Source: J054 sp965221985 (GTDB taxonomy: Bacteria; Pseudomonadota; Gammaproteobacteria; Steroidobacterales; GCA-2729495). Taken from it: 64,000 nucleotides of DNA. The DNA lies in assembly GCA_965221985.1 (NCBI GenBank), contig OZ244928.1, positions 1,922,001-1,986,000 of the forward strand, given 5' to 3'. Below, piece by piece: positions 1 to 9,397 of the stretch (position 1 is the first letter of the stretch; each line of letters opens with the position of its first letter). Made by a program: the position numbers and the translations under genes. The notes under the pieces were generated by a model that was given only the letters and a program-made list of their open reading frames with translations, made no database searches and was not told the DNA's origin.

Positions 1-742
1 TCATTGCTTCGGCATCGGCCCAGCTTACGCTGGGATCAAATTGCTGGAATATATAGCCGAGACGCTCGGTGATGTTCGGTAATTGCTTGTCCATGCGATG
101 GCTGATGTTGGGTAGGTCGAAGGATGGCCCGGTCATCCGCGCCAGCGTCCAGGCCGGGTGAGTCAAAAAGCTGAGCCGGCTACGCCATGGAAAGCGGGGC
201 GGCATGGTCATGCCTAGGCGCAGGTCGCGTTCCCGATTGCTGCCGGTTGTTACATCCACGGTTAGGCATAGCGCTTGATAATTGGCGGCTCTAGCTCGAT
301 CAATGAACTCCGTGTTCAGGCCCTGGTCTTTCAGCACATAGATTTGAAACATCTTCGGTCCGGCAGCTGCTGCGGCTACGGACTCAATACTTTCTGTGGC
401 AACGGTCGAAAGACAGTAAAGCGTGCCGTGTTTCGCCGCAGCTCTCGCGACGGCCAGTTCCGCATCAGGATGAAAGAGCCGTGACATGCCAGTGGGCGAT
501 AAAAGCACTGGAAAATCCATCTGTGTTCCCAATACTCGCGTGCTCATTTCCACGTCACTGACATCGACCAGAAACTTGGGTATCAGTTCATAGTCTGCAA
601 ACGCGTCGCAGTTTCGTCGCAGGCTATATTCGTCGTCCGTACCGCCTTCCAGATAGGCGAGAATCGGTGACGGTAGCGCAGACTGGGCAGCGTCGCGCAG
701 ATCCCAAATATTGAGGCAGTCTGAAAGTTTTCCGCGTCGCAT
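1..742 (-). CDS. FMN-dependent alpha-hydroxy-acid (L-lactate-type) dehydrogenase, 3' end outside window
   Basis: Reading the minus strand from an ATG at 742 gives an uninterrupted frame of about 247 codons to the window edge, so the C-terminal part is missing. The protein starts MRRGKLSDCLNIWDLRDAA and contains YLEGGTDDEYSLRRN, the substrate-pocket stretch SPTGMSRLFHPDAE, LSTVATESIE, MFQIYVLKD and CLTVDVTTGSNRERDLR, all typical of the FMN-dependent 2-hydroxyacid dehydrogenase TIM barrel (lactate dehydrogenase/glycolate oxidase/mandelate dehydrogenase family). These enzymes oxidise an L-2-hydroxy acid to the 2-oxo acid and pass electrons to the respiratory chain. The catalytic His/Arg region lies outside the window, so the substrate cannot be judged. 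It is on the same strand as the Rieske oxygenase gene upstream and could be co-transcribed with it. Confidence 0.85.
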   Translation of the reverse strand, partial: MRRGKLSDCLNIWDLRDAAQSALPSPILAYLEGGTDDEYSLRRNCDAFADYELIPKFLVDVSDVEMSTRVLGTQMDFPVLLSPTGMSRLFHPDAELAVARAAAKHGTLYCLSTVATESIESVAAAAAGPKMFQIYVLKDQGLNTEFIDRARAANYQALCLTVDVTTGSNRERDLRLGMTMPPRFPWRSRLSFLTHPAWTLARMTGPSFDLPNISHRMDKQLPNITERLGYIFQQFDPSVSWADAEAM

Positions 743-877
743 GCCTTAGCAACGAAGCCTCGGGGCCTTGCCAAATGAAACGGAGTTCACCGCCTCGCAT
801 CGAATCGTTTGGCTTGGAATCACGAAACAGTCAGTTCCGCGAGACGGGACCGGCGAGTGACCGTGAGCGGTCTGGCG

Positions 878-2020
878 CTAGCTTGCGGCTTGTAGGCTAG
901 CACGACTCTTGCTAGGTCTCAGGGGCACGGTCTTGTGCACCCAGTTCTTTGGGCTCTCCTTGTGGCCAGGGCAGGGTATGACGCGGATATGCGTACCGGC
1001 CAATTGCCCGAGCGCCTCAGAATCGATGCGGCCGAATTGCTTGCCATAGTCGAGGGTTAATTTGCGGACCTGCGCCAGGGTTCGATCGGCATCGACTAGT
1101 AGTTCTTCCGTGGGCGATGCGGCTTGGCGCGGGCGGGTTTCTTTCAATACGGCATAGTCTTCGTCCATGACGGTATCGCGAGTCATGGCTACCATCTCCG
1201 CATGTTCTTCGAGCGTTGCGCCCCGAACCTTACTGCCGTCGAGAGTCGTTGACTCATGCTTCGGCATCAAAATGACCATGTGGATCTGCGTATTGTATTC
1301 ATCGATTGGAGTGACATACGCGGTCACGATTTGCGGCGGGTAGTCCGGCTGATAGTTAGTGTTTCGGGAAACGCAGCTGATGACATCGTATTCCATCATC
1401 AGGCCCGAACTGTCGCTAAAATTGCCTTGGGTATCCCAAGCGGCATGCCAGGCCTTGACGTAACGGTCGGTTAGCTCGTGATCAATGATAGTGACGCCTT
1501 TGGGTAACCACTTGGCGAATTCATGAATGTAGTGAACATGGCAAGGATCATTGTAGTTTTCTGCCATACGCAAATAGCTAACATCTTTCTTGCGTGGGAT
1601 CACATCCTTATGCCAATCGTTCGAATCCCATTCGGGCATGATGTCTGGAATAGCGGGCCGTTCGTTATCTCCTAGATCTCCTAGGAAAACAAAAACCAAT
1701 CCATACTTTTCCTGCACCGGATAGGCGGGCACACGCGCCCGCTTGGGCGGCTCCGTGGGTGTTTTGATGCCCGCTGGAATCAATGTGCATTGGCCTTTGC
1801 CGTTGAACTGCCAACCGTGTTGGGGACAGGCAATCTTGCCATTTTCACATTTGCCCAAGGACAGCGGTGCACCGCGATGTACGCAGAGGTCGCTGAGGCA
1901 ATGAATACGTCCTGTCTCATCGCGAAAAAGGACGAAGTCGCAAGCCAGCATTCGAACCTGTTGCGGTTTTTCGCCGATGTCATTCGCTATTGCGGCGACG
2001 TACCAGTTATTAATTAGCAT
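878..2020 (-). CDS. Rieske 2Fe-2S aromatic ring-hydroxylating oxygenase, alpha-type subunit
   Basis: 380 residues. The N-terminal Rieske domain shows the cluster ligands as C-x-H then C-x2-H spacing within CVHRGAPLSLGKC and CPQHGW (about residues 46-70). The catalytic domain has the mononuclear-iron motif in ENYNDPCHVHYIHE (about residues 150-165), with Asp and His residues as expected. Family members are oxygenase components of ring-hydroxylating or O-demethylating systems and need a separate reductase, not seen nearby. The protein resembles the vanillate/phthalate/pheophorbide oxygenase-like class more than two-subunit naphthalene-type enzymes. The substrate is unknown. It lies 135 bp upstream of the hydroxyacid dehydrogenase on the same strand. 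Confidence 0.88.
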   Translation of the reverse strand: MLINNWYVAAIANDIGEKPQQVRMLACDFVLFRDETGRIHCLSDLCVHRGAPLSLGKCENGKIACPQHGWQFNGKGQCTLIPAGIKTPTEPPKRARVPAYPVQEKYGLVFVFLGDLGDNERPAIPDIMPEWDSNDWHKDVIPRKKDVSYLRMAENYNDPCHVHYIHEFAKWLPKGVTIIDHELTDRYVKAWHAAWDTQGNFSDSSGLMMEYDVISCVSRNTNYQPDYPPQIVTAYVTPIDEYNTQIHMVILMPKHESTTLDGSKVRGATLEEHAEMVAMTRDTVMDEDYAVLKETRPRQAASPTEELLVDADRTLAQVRKLTLDYGKQFGRIDSEALGQLAGTHIRVIPCPGHKESPKNWVHKTVPLRPSKSRASLQAAS

Positions 2021-2382
2021 TGATTTTGCTCTCCTGCGGCATGCCCCTGGGTGTCGGCGCTTGACTGGCTAGGATTATAGAAGTAGCCGCATGGTATAGA
2101 GTGGACTTCGGGTGTTTGGCCCAGAAGCTGACCAAATGGCGGTCAGCAAATATGCCGATAGCGTGATGGTCCAAGGGTCCGGCACGGCTTCTTTATTGCT
2201 GCCTTAGATGGTTTTTGTCTTGGCAGTTGACGCGCGAGTGGGCTTCCCGGTGCTGCAAATCTACAGCGTCAATAGTCGTGTCACTAAGCCAATCCCTATG
2301 CATAGGTTCATGGGTTCCCCAACTTGAGACATGTTGGCGCCCTGGTTGCCAAGCGCGATTAGGTATGCAAAAAGCGATAGGC
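2021..2382. other. intergenic region, no gene recognised
   Basis: About 360 bp between the Rieske gene start and the terminator of the OmpA-like gene. It should hold the promoter for the minus-strand Rieske gene. Short overlapping ORFs on both strands show no recognisable protein character. No repeat or RNA was recognised. Confidence 0.5.
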
Positions 2383-2420
2383 AAAAAAAACGGGCGGACC
2401 CTAATCTAGAGCCCGCCCGT
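2383..2420 (-). terminator. Rho-independent terminator of the OmpA-like gene
   Basis: Read on the minus strand, an 8-bp GC-rich stem (ACGGGCGG / CCGCCCGT) with a 14-15 nt loop is followed directly by a run of eight T. It lies 19 bp after the stop codon of the OmpA-like gene. Confidence 0.85.
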
Positions 2421-2438
2421 CATCTTTTCCGCTAGGAA

Positions 2439-3719
2439 TTAGCGGCTAATCACTCGCAGCACGACTCGGCGATTGGCTGCTTTACCTTCGGCGGTTACGT
2501 TATCCGCAACCGGTTGGGTTTCGCCATAACCGCGTGAGCTTAAGCGCGATGCATCAACGCCTCGATCAATGAGGTACTGACGCACCGTGTTCGCGCGTCG
2601 CTCGGACAGGTTTTGGTTATAGCCCGCATCGCCATCACTATCGGTATGGCCGGCGACTTCAACCACCAGGCTCGGATTTTTTTCTAGCGTCCGTGCCGCG
2701 TCATTGAGCACACTAGCCGCGGTGCTAACCAGCTGGTCCGAGTTCGTTTCAAAGTTAACGCCCGGCAGGCGAATCTTGTCCTTGATTTCGCAGCCGTAGA
2801 CATCAACGGCAACGCCTGCTTTGGTTCCCGCGCAGCGATCTAAACGGTCCACAACGCCGTCACCGTCACCATCGAGCTCACAACCGCGGTCGTTGACCTT
2901 GGCGCCTGCAACCGTATTGGGGCAGTCATCGCGATCATCTGATACGCCGTCACCATCACTGTCCATGGGGCAACCACGAGCATCGACCTTAACGCCGGCT
3001 GGCGTGTTAGCGCAGGCATCTTTGTCGTCTGCCACACCGTCGCCGTCGCTGTCCGACATTTTCGCGCAGCCGTATTGGTCAACGGCGACGCCCAAGCGTG
3101 TACCTGGGCAGCGATCCATATCGTCAGCGATGCCGTCCCCGTCAGCATCGACCACGCGCGAACTGCCTGAGCCCAGCGCGAAGGCGTATTGCAGGCCAAC
3201 ATTGATCAGCAGATCAGTGGCGTTGCCGCCGCGCAGATCTTCCCAGCGCGCCAGTGCTTCGGTACGCAGCGTCCAGCGATCGTTGAACAAGTCCGTCAGA
3301 AGACCGACACCGCCTTTTAGCTGCAGGTTGTCATCCCCATCGAAACCCTTGGGATCGGTATTAACCCAGCCCAGGCCCGCCAACAAATATGGCGAGAAGC
3401 GGCCCGCGCGGTTGTAGACATTCATCAAGTTCGTCGAGATTGACCATTGATCAACATCAGGAAAACCAGGATCCCCAGTCAGTTCTAGCCATTGACCATC
3501 GACTTCCCAATTGAAGTGCTCGCTCAAGGCGTAACCGAACTCGATCTGACCACCCGCCACTTCATCGTCTACGCGACGGTCGCTATCAGCCCCGATGTAG
3601 GTACCCATGGCGCCGAAATAAAATTCACCCACCTGTTCGCTGGCTTGGGCTGACGCCGCTCCCAACAAAAAGATAGCGCCCACACAAACCGCGCGCTTTG
3701 CGCCCGCAACAATATTCAT
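2439..3719 (-). CDS. OmpA-family outer membrane protein with thrombospondin type 3 repeats
   Basis: 426 residues from the ATG at 3719, chosen because it is preceded by GAGGG and begins a signal peptide (KRAVCVGAIFLLGAASAQA); the frame is open further upstream. After the signal comes an eight-stranded beta-barrel-like region (about 30-180), then several calcium-binding TSP3-like repeats (DADGDGIADDMDRCPGT, DSDGDGVADDKDAC, DSDGDGVSDDRDDCPNT, DGDGDGVVDRLDRC) and a C-terminal OmpA peptidoglycan-binding domain (VNFETNSDQL, VEVAGHTDSDGD, LSERRANTVRQYL, SRGYGETQPVADN, NRRVVLRV). The layout matches OprF/OmpA-type envelope-anchoring proteins. It is monocistronic with its own terminator. Confidence 0.92.
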   Translation of the reverse strand: MNIVAGAKRAVCVGAIFLLGAASAQASEQVGEFYFGAMGTYIGADSDRRVDDEVAGGQIEFGYALSEHFNWEVDGQWLELTGDPGFPDVDQWSISTNLMNVYNRAGRFSPYLLAGLGWVNTDPKGFDGDDNLQLKGGVGLLTDLFNDRWTLRTEALARWEDLRGGNATDLLINVGLQYAFALGSGSSRVVDADGDGIADDMDRCPGTRLGVAVDQYGCAKMSDSDGDGVADDKDACANTPAGVKVDARGCPMDSDGDGVSDDRDDCPNTVAGAKVNDRGCELDGDGDGVVDRLDRCAGTKAGVAVDVYGCEIKDKIRLPGVNFETNSDQLVSTAASVLNDAARTLEKNPSLVVEVAGHTDSDGDAGYNQNLSERRANTVRQYLIDRGVDASRLSSRGYGETQPVADNVTAEGKAANRRVVLRVISR

Positions 3720-4377
3720 AGTTGTTCCCTCAATAACCCAGGCCGTCATCACAAACAGTGACGGCATTTCCGTAAAACAACCGGCGTTTGTAGCGCACAA
3801 GCACGCCGGTCAGACGCTACTACAGCATGACTGTTGTGACTTTACAACCGTGAAATAACGCAATTTCGGCGATTTCCTGTATTTGTTGCGATTTTGTCGA
3901 AAAATTGGCGGCTGGACTATGCGGGATTCCACGCGCCGTCGGCCGCTGTCGAAGCGATAATCATGACGGCAGAGAGGCTGGCGGTGGCGGAATCCGCCGC
4001 TCTGGATGCCTCGGCGATCAAACAATCCCGCCTAATTACGCAACATTTGCATAAGTGGGTAAATTTTTAGGCGTCCATGCACATTCAATGCAGTGCGTTG
4101 CCGCCTGGGTGACCACCGTAAAGAGCAAACAAGATTATGTAAAGTCGATACAAGTGGCCTGGAGGACTGCATCAGAAGCCTTCGCGCCAACAATCAGCCG
4201 GTGTGGTTACGCACGTGAGTGATTGACCTACCGCTTATGAAATAAGTTAATCAATAAGTGTGACGCAGTCGCCTTTTGCGCGGGCTCAGCGTAGTAGAAT
4301 GCTCCAACAAGATTCTATCTGCCCATGGTGTCAAAACTTGTTTGGCGGATCCAACATAATTAAGAAGAAGAATTGGC
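3720..4377. other. 658-bp intergenic region between divergent genes
   Basis: The region separates the minus-strand OmpA-like gene from the plus-strand secreted protein, so it must hold both promoters. A weak minus-strand candidate is TTGTAA, 17 bp, TGTAGT around 3820-3850, close to an imperfect palindrome ACAGCATGACTGT. No credible ORF was found; reading frames here lack family resemblance and ribosome sites. Confidence 0.4.
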
Positions 4378-5550
4378 ATGAGAAATCTCCTTGCTGTGCT
4401 AGCAGTCCTACTGATGGTGGGTATCGTGGCGCCGAGCTACAGCGCTGATGTGCCCCTCACGCTCAGTGATTGCGAAGACATCATGAACCGATGGGCAACA
4501 GATCCCGATTCGGTACCTGCGGAATTGGTGGATCGCTGCCGCGAGCGAATGGCCGAGGTGCCCGCAGCCGATGCGCCCGCGGATGATGTGGCGTCGGAAC
4601 CGGCGGAGGCGATGGCTGCGGTTGATCCCTGCGCCGACGCGGCAGCTGCAAACTCGGTGAATTGTTGGGGTCCGTGGGGCGCCTTATCGCCTGCGGCCGG
4701 CGCTGCTATTCCGGTTGTCGAATTTGCCGATACCACCGACTGGGACGAACGCCCGGAGCTTTCGCCCATATTTGCCAACAATCTAATCGATCCCGATGGT
4801 GGCGATACCGTTGTGGTTTGCACGCCCGGATTGCCGTGCGGATTCGCCACGCTCGTCAGCGGGCCGACGGGTTATGCCGATGCTGAGGATACGGATTTCG
4901 TGGTGCTTGAACTGGCCCCGGATGGCAGCTTTTTTGTCGTCGATACCGACGGCGACGGCAATGGTGACGTTAATTCGGTGAGTGGCATGTCGCCCATATT
5001 CGTGGCCCGGGCCGATGGCTTGGAAAATTTAATCGCGCGTGGCGCAGATGGTGACCAGCGTTCGCGGGTCGCGGCTCGAGTGTTGCGCCGGCCCGACGGG
5101 AGTATCGCTTTGGCGGCTGATGCCTGGAGCAACGGCAATGTCGCCACTGGAGAATCCGAATCGGGATTTTTTGTTTGGGGACAATCTAGCAGCCAAGCCG
5201 ATTTGGATGCACTGAATGGTTCTGCGGTAACGCGCAGTCTGAGCTTCGCCGGACCCATGTCCGTGGACAACAGAACTAATGCGGCCATAACCGTTAACTT
5301 TGGCACAGACCCCAATTGGTCGGGTAATTGGACTAACCCAGACTATAGTTTTGATGCTTCAGGACCATTACGCGGTGTTGAATTGATTTCCGATTCGGCT
5401 GGTTTTTCCAGCAACGTTCAAGGCGGATTCGTACAGGGCGCCTTGCTTGGCGAAGAGGGAAGTCGAGGGGTAGGCCATATCATCGACGTGACACTTGATG
5501 ATGTGGGTCAAGTTAAAGATGTTGGGCTTGCCTTGGAGACCGCGCTTTAA
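4378..5550 (+). CDS. secreted protein of unknown function
   Basis: 390 residues starting with a clear signal peptide (MRNLLAVLAVLLMVGIVAPSY, cleavage near SYSA). The mature protein is acidic, with an Ala/Pro-rich low-complexity stretch at about 60-95, then a beta-rich region ending in LRGVELISDSAGFSSN and VQGALLGEEGSRGVGHIIDV. That last part vaguely resembles the beta-barrel domain of TbpB-like surface proteins, which is inference only. No catalytic motif is visible. A VPLPA-type exported protein follows 74 bp downstream on the same strand, so the two may be co-transcribed up to the hairpin at 6253. Confidence 0.7.
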   Translation: MRNLLAVLAVLLMVGIVAPSYSADVPLTLSDCEDIMNRWATDPDSVPAELVDRCRERMAEVPAADAPADDVASEPAEAMAAVDPCADAAAANSVNCWGPWGALSPAAGAAIPVVEFADTTDWDERPELSPIFANNLIDPDGGDTVVVCTPGLPCGFATLVSGPTGYADAEDTDFVVLELAPDGSFFVVDTDGDGNGDVNSVSGMSPIFVARADGLENLIARGADGDQRSRVAARVLRRPDGSIALAADAWSNGNVATGESESGFFVWGQSSSQADLDALNGSAVTRSLSFAGPMSVDNRTNAAITVNFGTDPNWSGNWTNPDYSFDASGPLRGVELISDSAGFSSNVQGGFVQGALLGEEGSRGVGHIIDVTLDDVGQVKDVGLALETAL

Positions 5551-5624
5551 GCTTTAAAAAGGATGAATCGCTAACAACCCCGATGACGCAAACAGAGGGT
5601 GTGTTTAGTAATCAGGACGATACG

Positions 5625-6209
5625 ATGATTCAGTTAATTAGGAATAGGAAAATACTTCTGGCAGTGGCCTTGTTGTTACTGACCGTCCATGCCGGTGCGG
5701 CAACGGTCAGTCTTCAGGTTCAGCCTTCGCCGCTGGTTGTGGGGGGCAGTCTAACCGTCGATTTATTGCTTGATGCAAGTGATGTTGCCGTGGGTTGCCA
5801 AGTGGGCAGCGACCCCGCGACCCGCTGTGCTGAATATTTCGGCGAGGTGGATCTTAGCTTCGACGATAGCAAGTTGAGCTTCACCAGTTTCACTTTCAAT
5901 GCGCCGGCCGAAGAGCTTGTGCCGGTGACGGAAGATTCGGGCAATGTGCAATTGGGTTTTCGCAACGCTGCGGAGGATACCGTGATTGGTAGCTTCGAGT
6001 TTGAAATTGTTGCTTCCATCAGCGGCGGGACTTTTATCGGCGTGGACGACGTTGAACCGTTTCTCGGAACGTTTGGCTACAAGCAGCCGACGGACGCGTT
6101 CTTCATGCCCGAATTTGTTGGCGTGCAAGTTGTTCCGGTGCCAGCTGCCGTTTGGCTGTTTGTCAGCGCCCTAGGCGTGGCCCTTAGAGTGGGCTCAGCT
6201 AGACGCTAA
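5625..6209 (+). CDS. exported cohesin-like protein with PEP-CTERM (VPLPA-type) sorting tail
   Basis: 194 residues from the ATG at 5625; an in-frame ATG at 5583 would add 14 residues ahead of the signal peptide. A hydrophobic signal (ILLAVALLLLTVHAGAA) leads into a beta-sandwich domain (VSLQVQPSPLVVGGSLTVDLLL, VDLSFDDSKLSF), the pattern of cohesin-like or PEP-CTERM cargo domains. The C-terminus is the diagnostic part: VPVPAAVWLFVSALG followed by a hydrophobic stretch and SARR, the tripartite PEP-CTERM signal in its VPxPA form, processed by an exosortase in known systems. No exosortase gene is in the window. Confidence 0.8.
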   Translation: MIQLIRNRKILLAVALLLLTVHAGAATVSLQVQPSPLVVGGSLTVDLLLDASDVAVGCQVGSDPATRCAEYFGEVDLSFDDSKLSFTSFTFNAPAEELVPVTEDSGNVQLGFRNAAEDTVIGSFEFEIVASISGGTFIGVDDVEPFLGTFGYKQPTDAFFMPEFVGVQVVPVPAAVWLFVSALGVALRVGSARR

Positions 6210-6252
6210 GCCTTCAGTTTGGTCCGCTATAGGATTCTAGATCTTGGATCGC

Positions 6253-6281
6253 AGTGCCCGCGTCATCATGATGCGGGCACT
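6253..6281 (+). terminator. hairpin, likely terminator
   Basis: Nine-bp perfect stem AGTGCCCGC / GCGGGCACT with an 11-nt loop, 44 bp after the stop of the PEP-CTERM-type gene, followed by TGCGTTT. The T-tract is weak, and the hairpin also sits between convergent genes, so it may act on both strands. Confidence 0.55.
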
Positions 6282-6308
6282 TGCGTTTAGGTCCCCGTTT
6301 CTATTTTT

Positions 6309-7979
6309 CTATCGCCGATGCCATCGGCGTGCCAGCAGTAAGGCGAAAATTGCGAGTCCGCCCAAGCTGCCCCCGCCGCCGCCATCACCACTGGGAGCGG
6401 CAACTGGCTGATTTATTGTCACCGTGACGTTTTGCGTGCTGACCTCGTTGTTCTCACTGTTGCTTAGCGTCAGGGCAACTATGTTGCTACCCAATTCACT
6501 GCTGGTAAAGGTAAAGCTCACCGGTAGAGTTTGACCGCTGCCTAGATTGCCAAAATCGCAAACGGGCGGCGGGCTGCTAGCGAGATCGCAGGCCGCGGGC
6601 GCATCAATTAACATTAGGGGTGCGTCGAAATCTATTTCTAAGGTGACGCCACTAATTTCCGTTAGACCCGGGTTAAGGATCTCAAACTCCAAGACACTGT
6701 TGGTATCGGGTCTTGCTTGCGTGCTCACGGGCACATTGGCGAATTCCACGCCGTCTTCACCCACTTCCGTCACGCAAGCCGCGGTAGGGGAGGCGAGGAA
6801 GTTCTCCATCTGAGTTAGGCTACATGTCGAAAATGTGTTGCTAGAACTGATGGTTGGCGCCATCAAGAATCCTAAGGGAGTCGACTCACAGGGGTTCGGC
6901 GGTTCGCCGGGGTCCGGCGCTTCCGCGTCGTGAGGCGCGTTTAAATTGTGACCAATTTCATGCGCCACGGTCAGAGCTCCCAGCGTTAGATTCGTGCCCA
7001 GTTGCTGGCTAAGTGCGGCACCGAAGCGGCTGCGGCAAGCACCGCCTAGCCAGGCGATCCCGCTGGTATTGGTATCGAGATTCCGGTACGTGAGTAGATG
7101 GGTTAAACCGAACTGGGTTTGATTGGCTTGACGGTAGGTGGAGACTTCGTCGAGTAGGTTGTTGGCGTTAGTACTTTCGAAAGGATCATCGGGTGTCGTG
7201 AACACGGTGATGTCGGCGACGGTGATGGTGAGATTGAACTGATCGCTGAAAATGCCGTCAACGATATTCATGCGAGCCAACAGCTGGGCTTCGCTGTCGT
7301 CGCCAAAGGCTTGGTAGAACTCATAGTCGCCTACAATGCCCACGGATATTCGCCGGGTCGCTCCCGTCGCCGGTAATTTCACCGGTACTGTTGCTTCCGT
7401 GCCGAGACTTGTTAGTGCCTGTTTCGCGGTTACTCTCTCTTCTTGAGTAGCGGCGGTACCGTGATCAACCGTAACTCGTCGAATGTGGTCACGCAGTTTT
7501 CTTTCGGTTACGAGAACATCGGCGAGCCGGTAGACAACATTGACGGCTTTCTGCGCTGTATCGGGATTAAGCAGTTGAATCTCGGTACTGTCTCGCGGTT
7601 CGATGGCATACCAGTCGACGCCATCAAAAAACATACCAGACAAATTCTCACCGCTCTTCATCAATCTAACCCAGGAGCCGGGTATGCCGGCTACTGTGCC
7701 GCGCAGAAGACGGTAGCTTCGGTTGCTGCGATGCCGATTGAGCGCAGAATTGGATTGCAGTTCGAAATCGAAGCGCCGTCCAAAAGCCTCGAAGCGCAAT
7801 CCCGTTAGGCCGCGGATATTCTTGCCGGTTTCTTCTTGAGTCTCGATGGGCTCTAGCAGGCGCAAAGGTTCATGATAGAGAATGCGATCATTGGCCATGG
7901 CCAGATTGGTCAGGCAGCAAAGGCTGCTGATCAGGCCTAGCTGCAAGAGTCTTATGTTAAGTTTTTGCTTCCTGGCCAT
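6309..7979 (-). CDS. M12B-like zinc metalloprotease with GlyGly-CTERM tail
   Basis: 556 residues. A signal peptide (LGLISSLCCLTNLAMA) is followed by a propeptide-like region and a reprolysin-type catalytic domain. The zinc-binding motif HEIGHNLNAPHD lies at about 340-352 with the glutamate in place, and FLMAPTISSSNTFSTCS fits the Met-turn region. The C-terminal third is a beta-sandwich of the bacterial surface-adhesion type (about 410-520). The protein ends with a Gly-rich stretch, a hydrophobic segment (LGGLAIFALLLA) and RRWHRR, the GlyGly-CTERM signal cleaved by rhombosortase in proteins secreted by the type II system. It is expected to be exported to the surface or medium. Confidence 0.88.
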   Translation of the reverse strand: MARKQKLNIRLLQLGLISSLCCLTNLAMANDRILYHEPLRLLEPIETQEETGKNIRGLTGLRFEAFGRRFDFELQSNSALNRHRSNRSYRLLRGTVAGIPGSWVRLMKSGENLSGMFFDGVDWYAIEPRDSTEIQLLNPDTAQKAVNVVYRLADVLVTERKLRDHIRRVTVDHGTAATQEERVTAKQALTSLGTEATVPVKLPATGATRRISVGIVGDYEFYQAFGDDSEAQLLARMNIVDGIFSDQFNLTITVADITVFTTPDDPFESTNANNLLDEVSTYRQANQTQFGLTHLLTYRNLDTNTSGIAWLGGACRSRFGAALSQQLGTNLTLGALTVAHEIGHNLNAPHDAEAPDPGEPPNPCESTPLGFLMAPTISSSNTFSTCSLTQMENFLASPTAACVTEVGEDGVEFANVPVSTQARPDTNSVLEFEILNPGLTEISGVTLEIDFDAPLMLIDAPAACDLASSPPPVCDFGNLGSGQTLPVSFTFTSSELGSNIVALTLSNSENNEVSTQNVTVTINQPVAAPSGDGGGGGSLGGLAIFALLLARRWHRR

Positions 7980-8270
7980 TCCTGCTGTGACTCTTCACCG
8001 GTCGAACCAATATCGATTTATCTTCGGGCCGGGTCACTATGGTGCTCTATCGAGACCCTCTTGGCAGCACGATCCTTGCGAGTTCGCGGCGATCGAGCAC
8101 CCGGTATCCGCCGATGATCGCTGATCACCATTGCGAATTCTGTGAACCTGCCCAGGACTTCTGGTTTCTGGCTGGGACTTTGTGCGCAAGCGTCGGGTTG
8201 CAAGTGCAGCCTGAATGCTCGCACCGCGACCTCGAACGCGGAGGTCCGCAATGCCCAATGCGGTCGGTCG

Positions 8271-9281
8271 CTAGCGCAACGCGGGCAGCACTCGTTCGCC
8301 GATGGTGCGGATTGCATGGGCCGGGTCGTCGTGTATGCGCAGCGCAATCTCAGTAAAGCCCGCCTTGCCGAATTGCCGCAACCTGGCAATATGATCGTCA
8401 ATGCTGGTCATATCGCCGGCCAGACTCAGGCCGTCAACTAGTTTCTGCGTGATACTCGGGTCAATGCCTTCAATATTGCCGTGCCGTTCCCTAAAGGCCT
8501 TTAGGTAGGCGTTCTTTTTCTTGGTGACAATTTCAGCTTCTTCAGGCGTCAAGAATGGTTCGAGCCAGGCTTGTTCCAGCCAGCCGCGAATGATGAGTTC
8601 CCGTCTCGCCTCCTCATAAGAGGTTTCGACATCATCTTTGACATGCCAAGCGACGAAATTATTGATGCGGAATTTCGGTAAGTTTGCATCACGATTCTCG
8701 AGCGCTTTGAGCAGTCCGTCTAGATGATTGGGGAACATGGGTATGTGTACGTCACTCATCATCACGCCCTGGGCATGGCTCGCGGACAATTTAAGCAACT
8801 TCGGGCCGCTCGCGCCGCTGTACAAGAATGGCGTCTTGCCTTCAAACCATGGAGTGGCAAAGCCATAGGCTTTGAAAATATCACCTTCATAGTTGAAGGA
8901 CTCGCCATGCAAGGCCTTGGTGATAATTTCTAGCGCCTCCCGAGCGGTGCTCACACGCTTGCCATAGCCTTGACCCATGACGCCATTCCATTCACCCCCG
9001 GCGCCCACGACAATGTCCGCGCGTCCATCGGCGTACTCGGCCAGGGTCAAAATCGCGTTGGCGATTTTTAACGGGTGCATTTCATAGGGGCTGACCACCA
9101 CAATGCCCGTGCGCAGTGTCTTGGTCTGCATGGCCAAGGGAATGGCGCTCATGAAAACGTCGCGGGCACGCGCATAGTTTTGTATCCACAGGGTTCTAAA
9201 GCCGTAGCCTTCAGCCAGTTGCCCCAATTCGACGATCTGCGAGGGGCTTAAGTCTGGTTCCAAAATTAGATCGAGTTCCAC
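8271..9281 (-). CDS. LLM-class flavin-dependent oxidoreductase (copy 1)
   Basis: 336 residues from a GTG at 9281. That start is supported by GGAG 11 bp upstream and by end-to-end alignment with the paralogue at 50435-51445, whose ATG falls at the same residue; the frame is open to an ATG at 9350. It begins VELDLILEPDLSPSQIVELGQLAEG and shows the luciferase-like TIM-barrel pattern (VVSPYEMHPLKIANAILTLAEYADGRADIVVGAGG and a C-terminal GFTEIALRIHD). LLM enzymes use reduced flavin or F420 to oxidise small organic substrates. The substrate is unknown. An MBL-fold hydrolase lies directly upstream on the same strand. Confidence 0.87.
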   Translation of the reverse strand: MELDLILEPDLSPSQIVELGQLAEGYGFRTLWIQNYARARDVFMSAIPLAMQTKTLRTGIVVVSPYEMHPLKIANAILTLAEYADGRADIVVGAGGEWNGVMGQGYGKRVSTAREALEIITKALHGESFNYEGDIFKAYGFATPWFEGKTPFLYSGASGPKLLKLSASHAQGVMMSDVHIPMFPNHLDGLLKALENRDANLPKFRINNFVAWHVKDDVETSYEEARRELIIRGWLEQAWLEPFLTPEEAEIVTKKKNAYLKAFRERHGNIEGIDPSITQKLVDGLSLAGDMTSIDDHIARLRQFGKAGFTEIALRIHDDPAHAIRTIGERVLPALR

Positions 9282-9397
9282 GGCTGTTCTCCGTTGTGTT
9301 ATTGCTCGTTGTTTAACGTCTAAACTACCATGCGAATTCGTAGTGGCCAAAATTCGCCGGTAGGAGAAATTCTATAAGGGTTCTGTCGTTGCTGCCC

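Noticed and set aside
275..774. Short frames on both strands in the first 800 bases
   Set aside because: A continuous minus-strand FMN dehydrogenase frame with strong family motifs covers the region.
2821..3417. 198-codon plus-strand frame opposite the OmpA-like gene
   Set aside because: It is the antisense of the TSP3 repeats, a low-complexity Ser/Pro-rich artefact.
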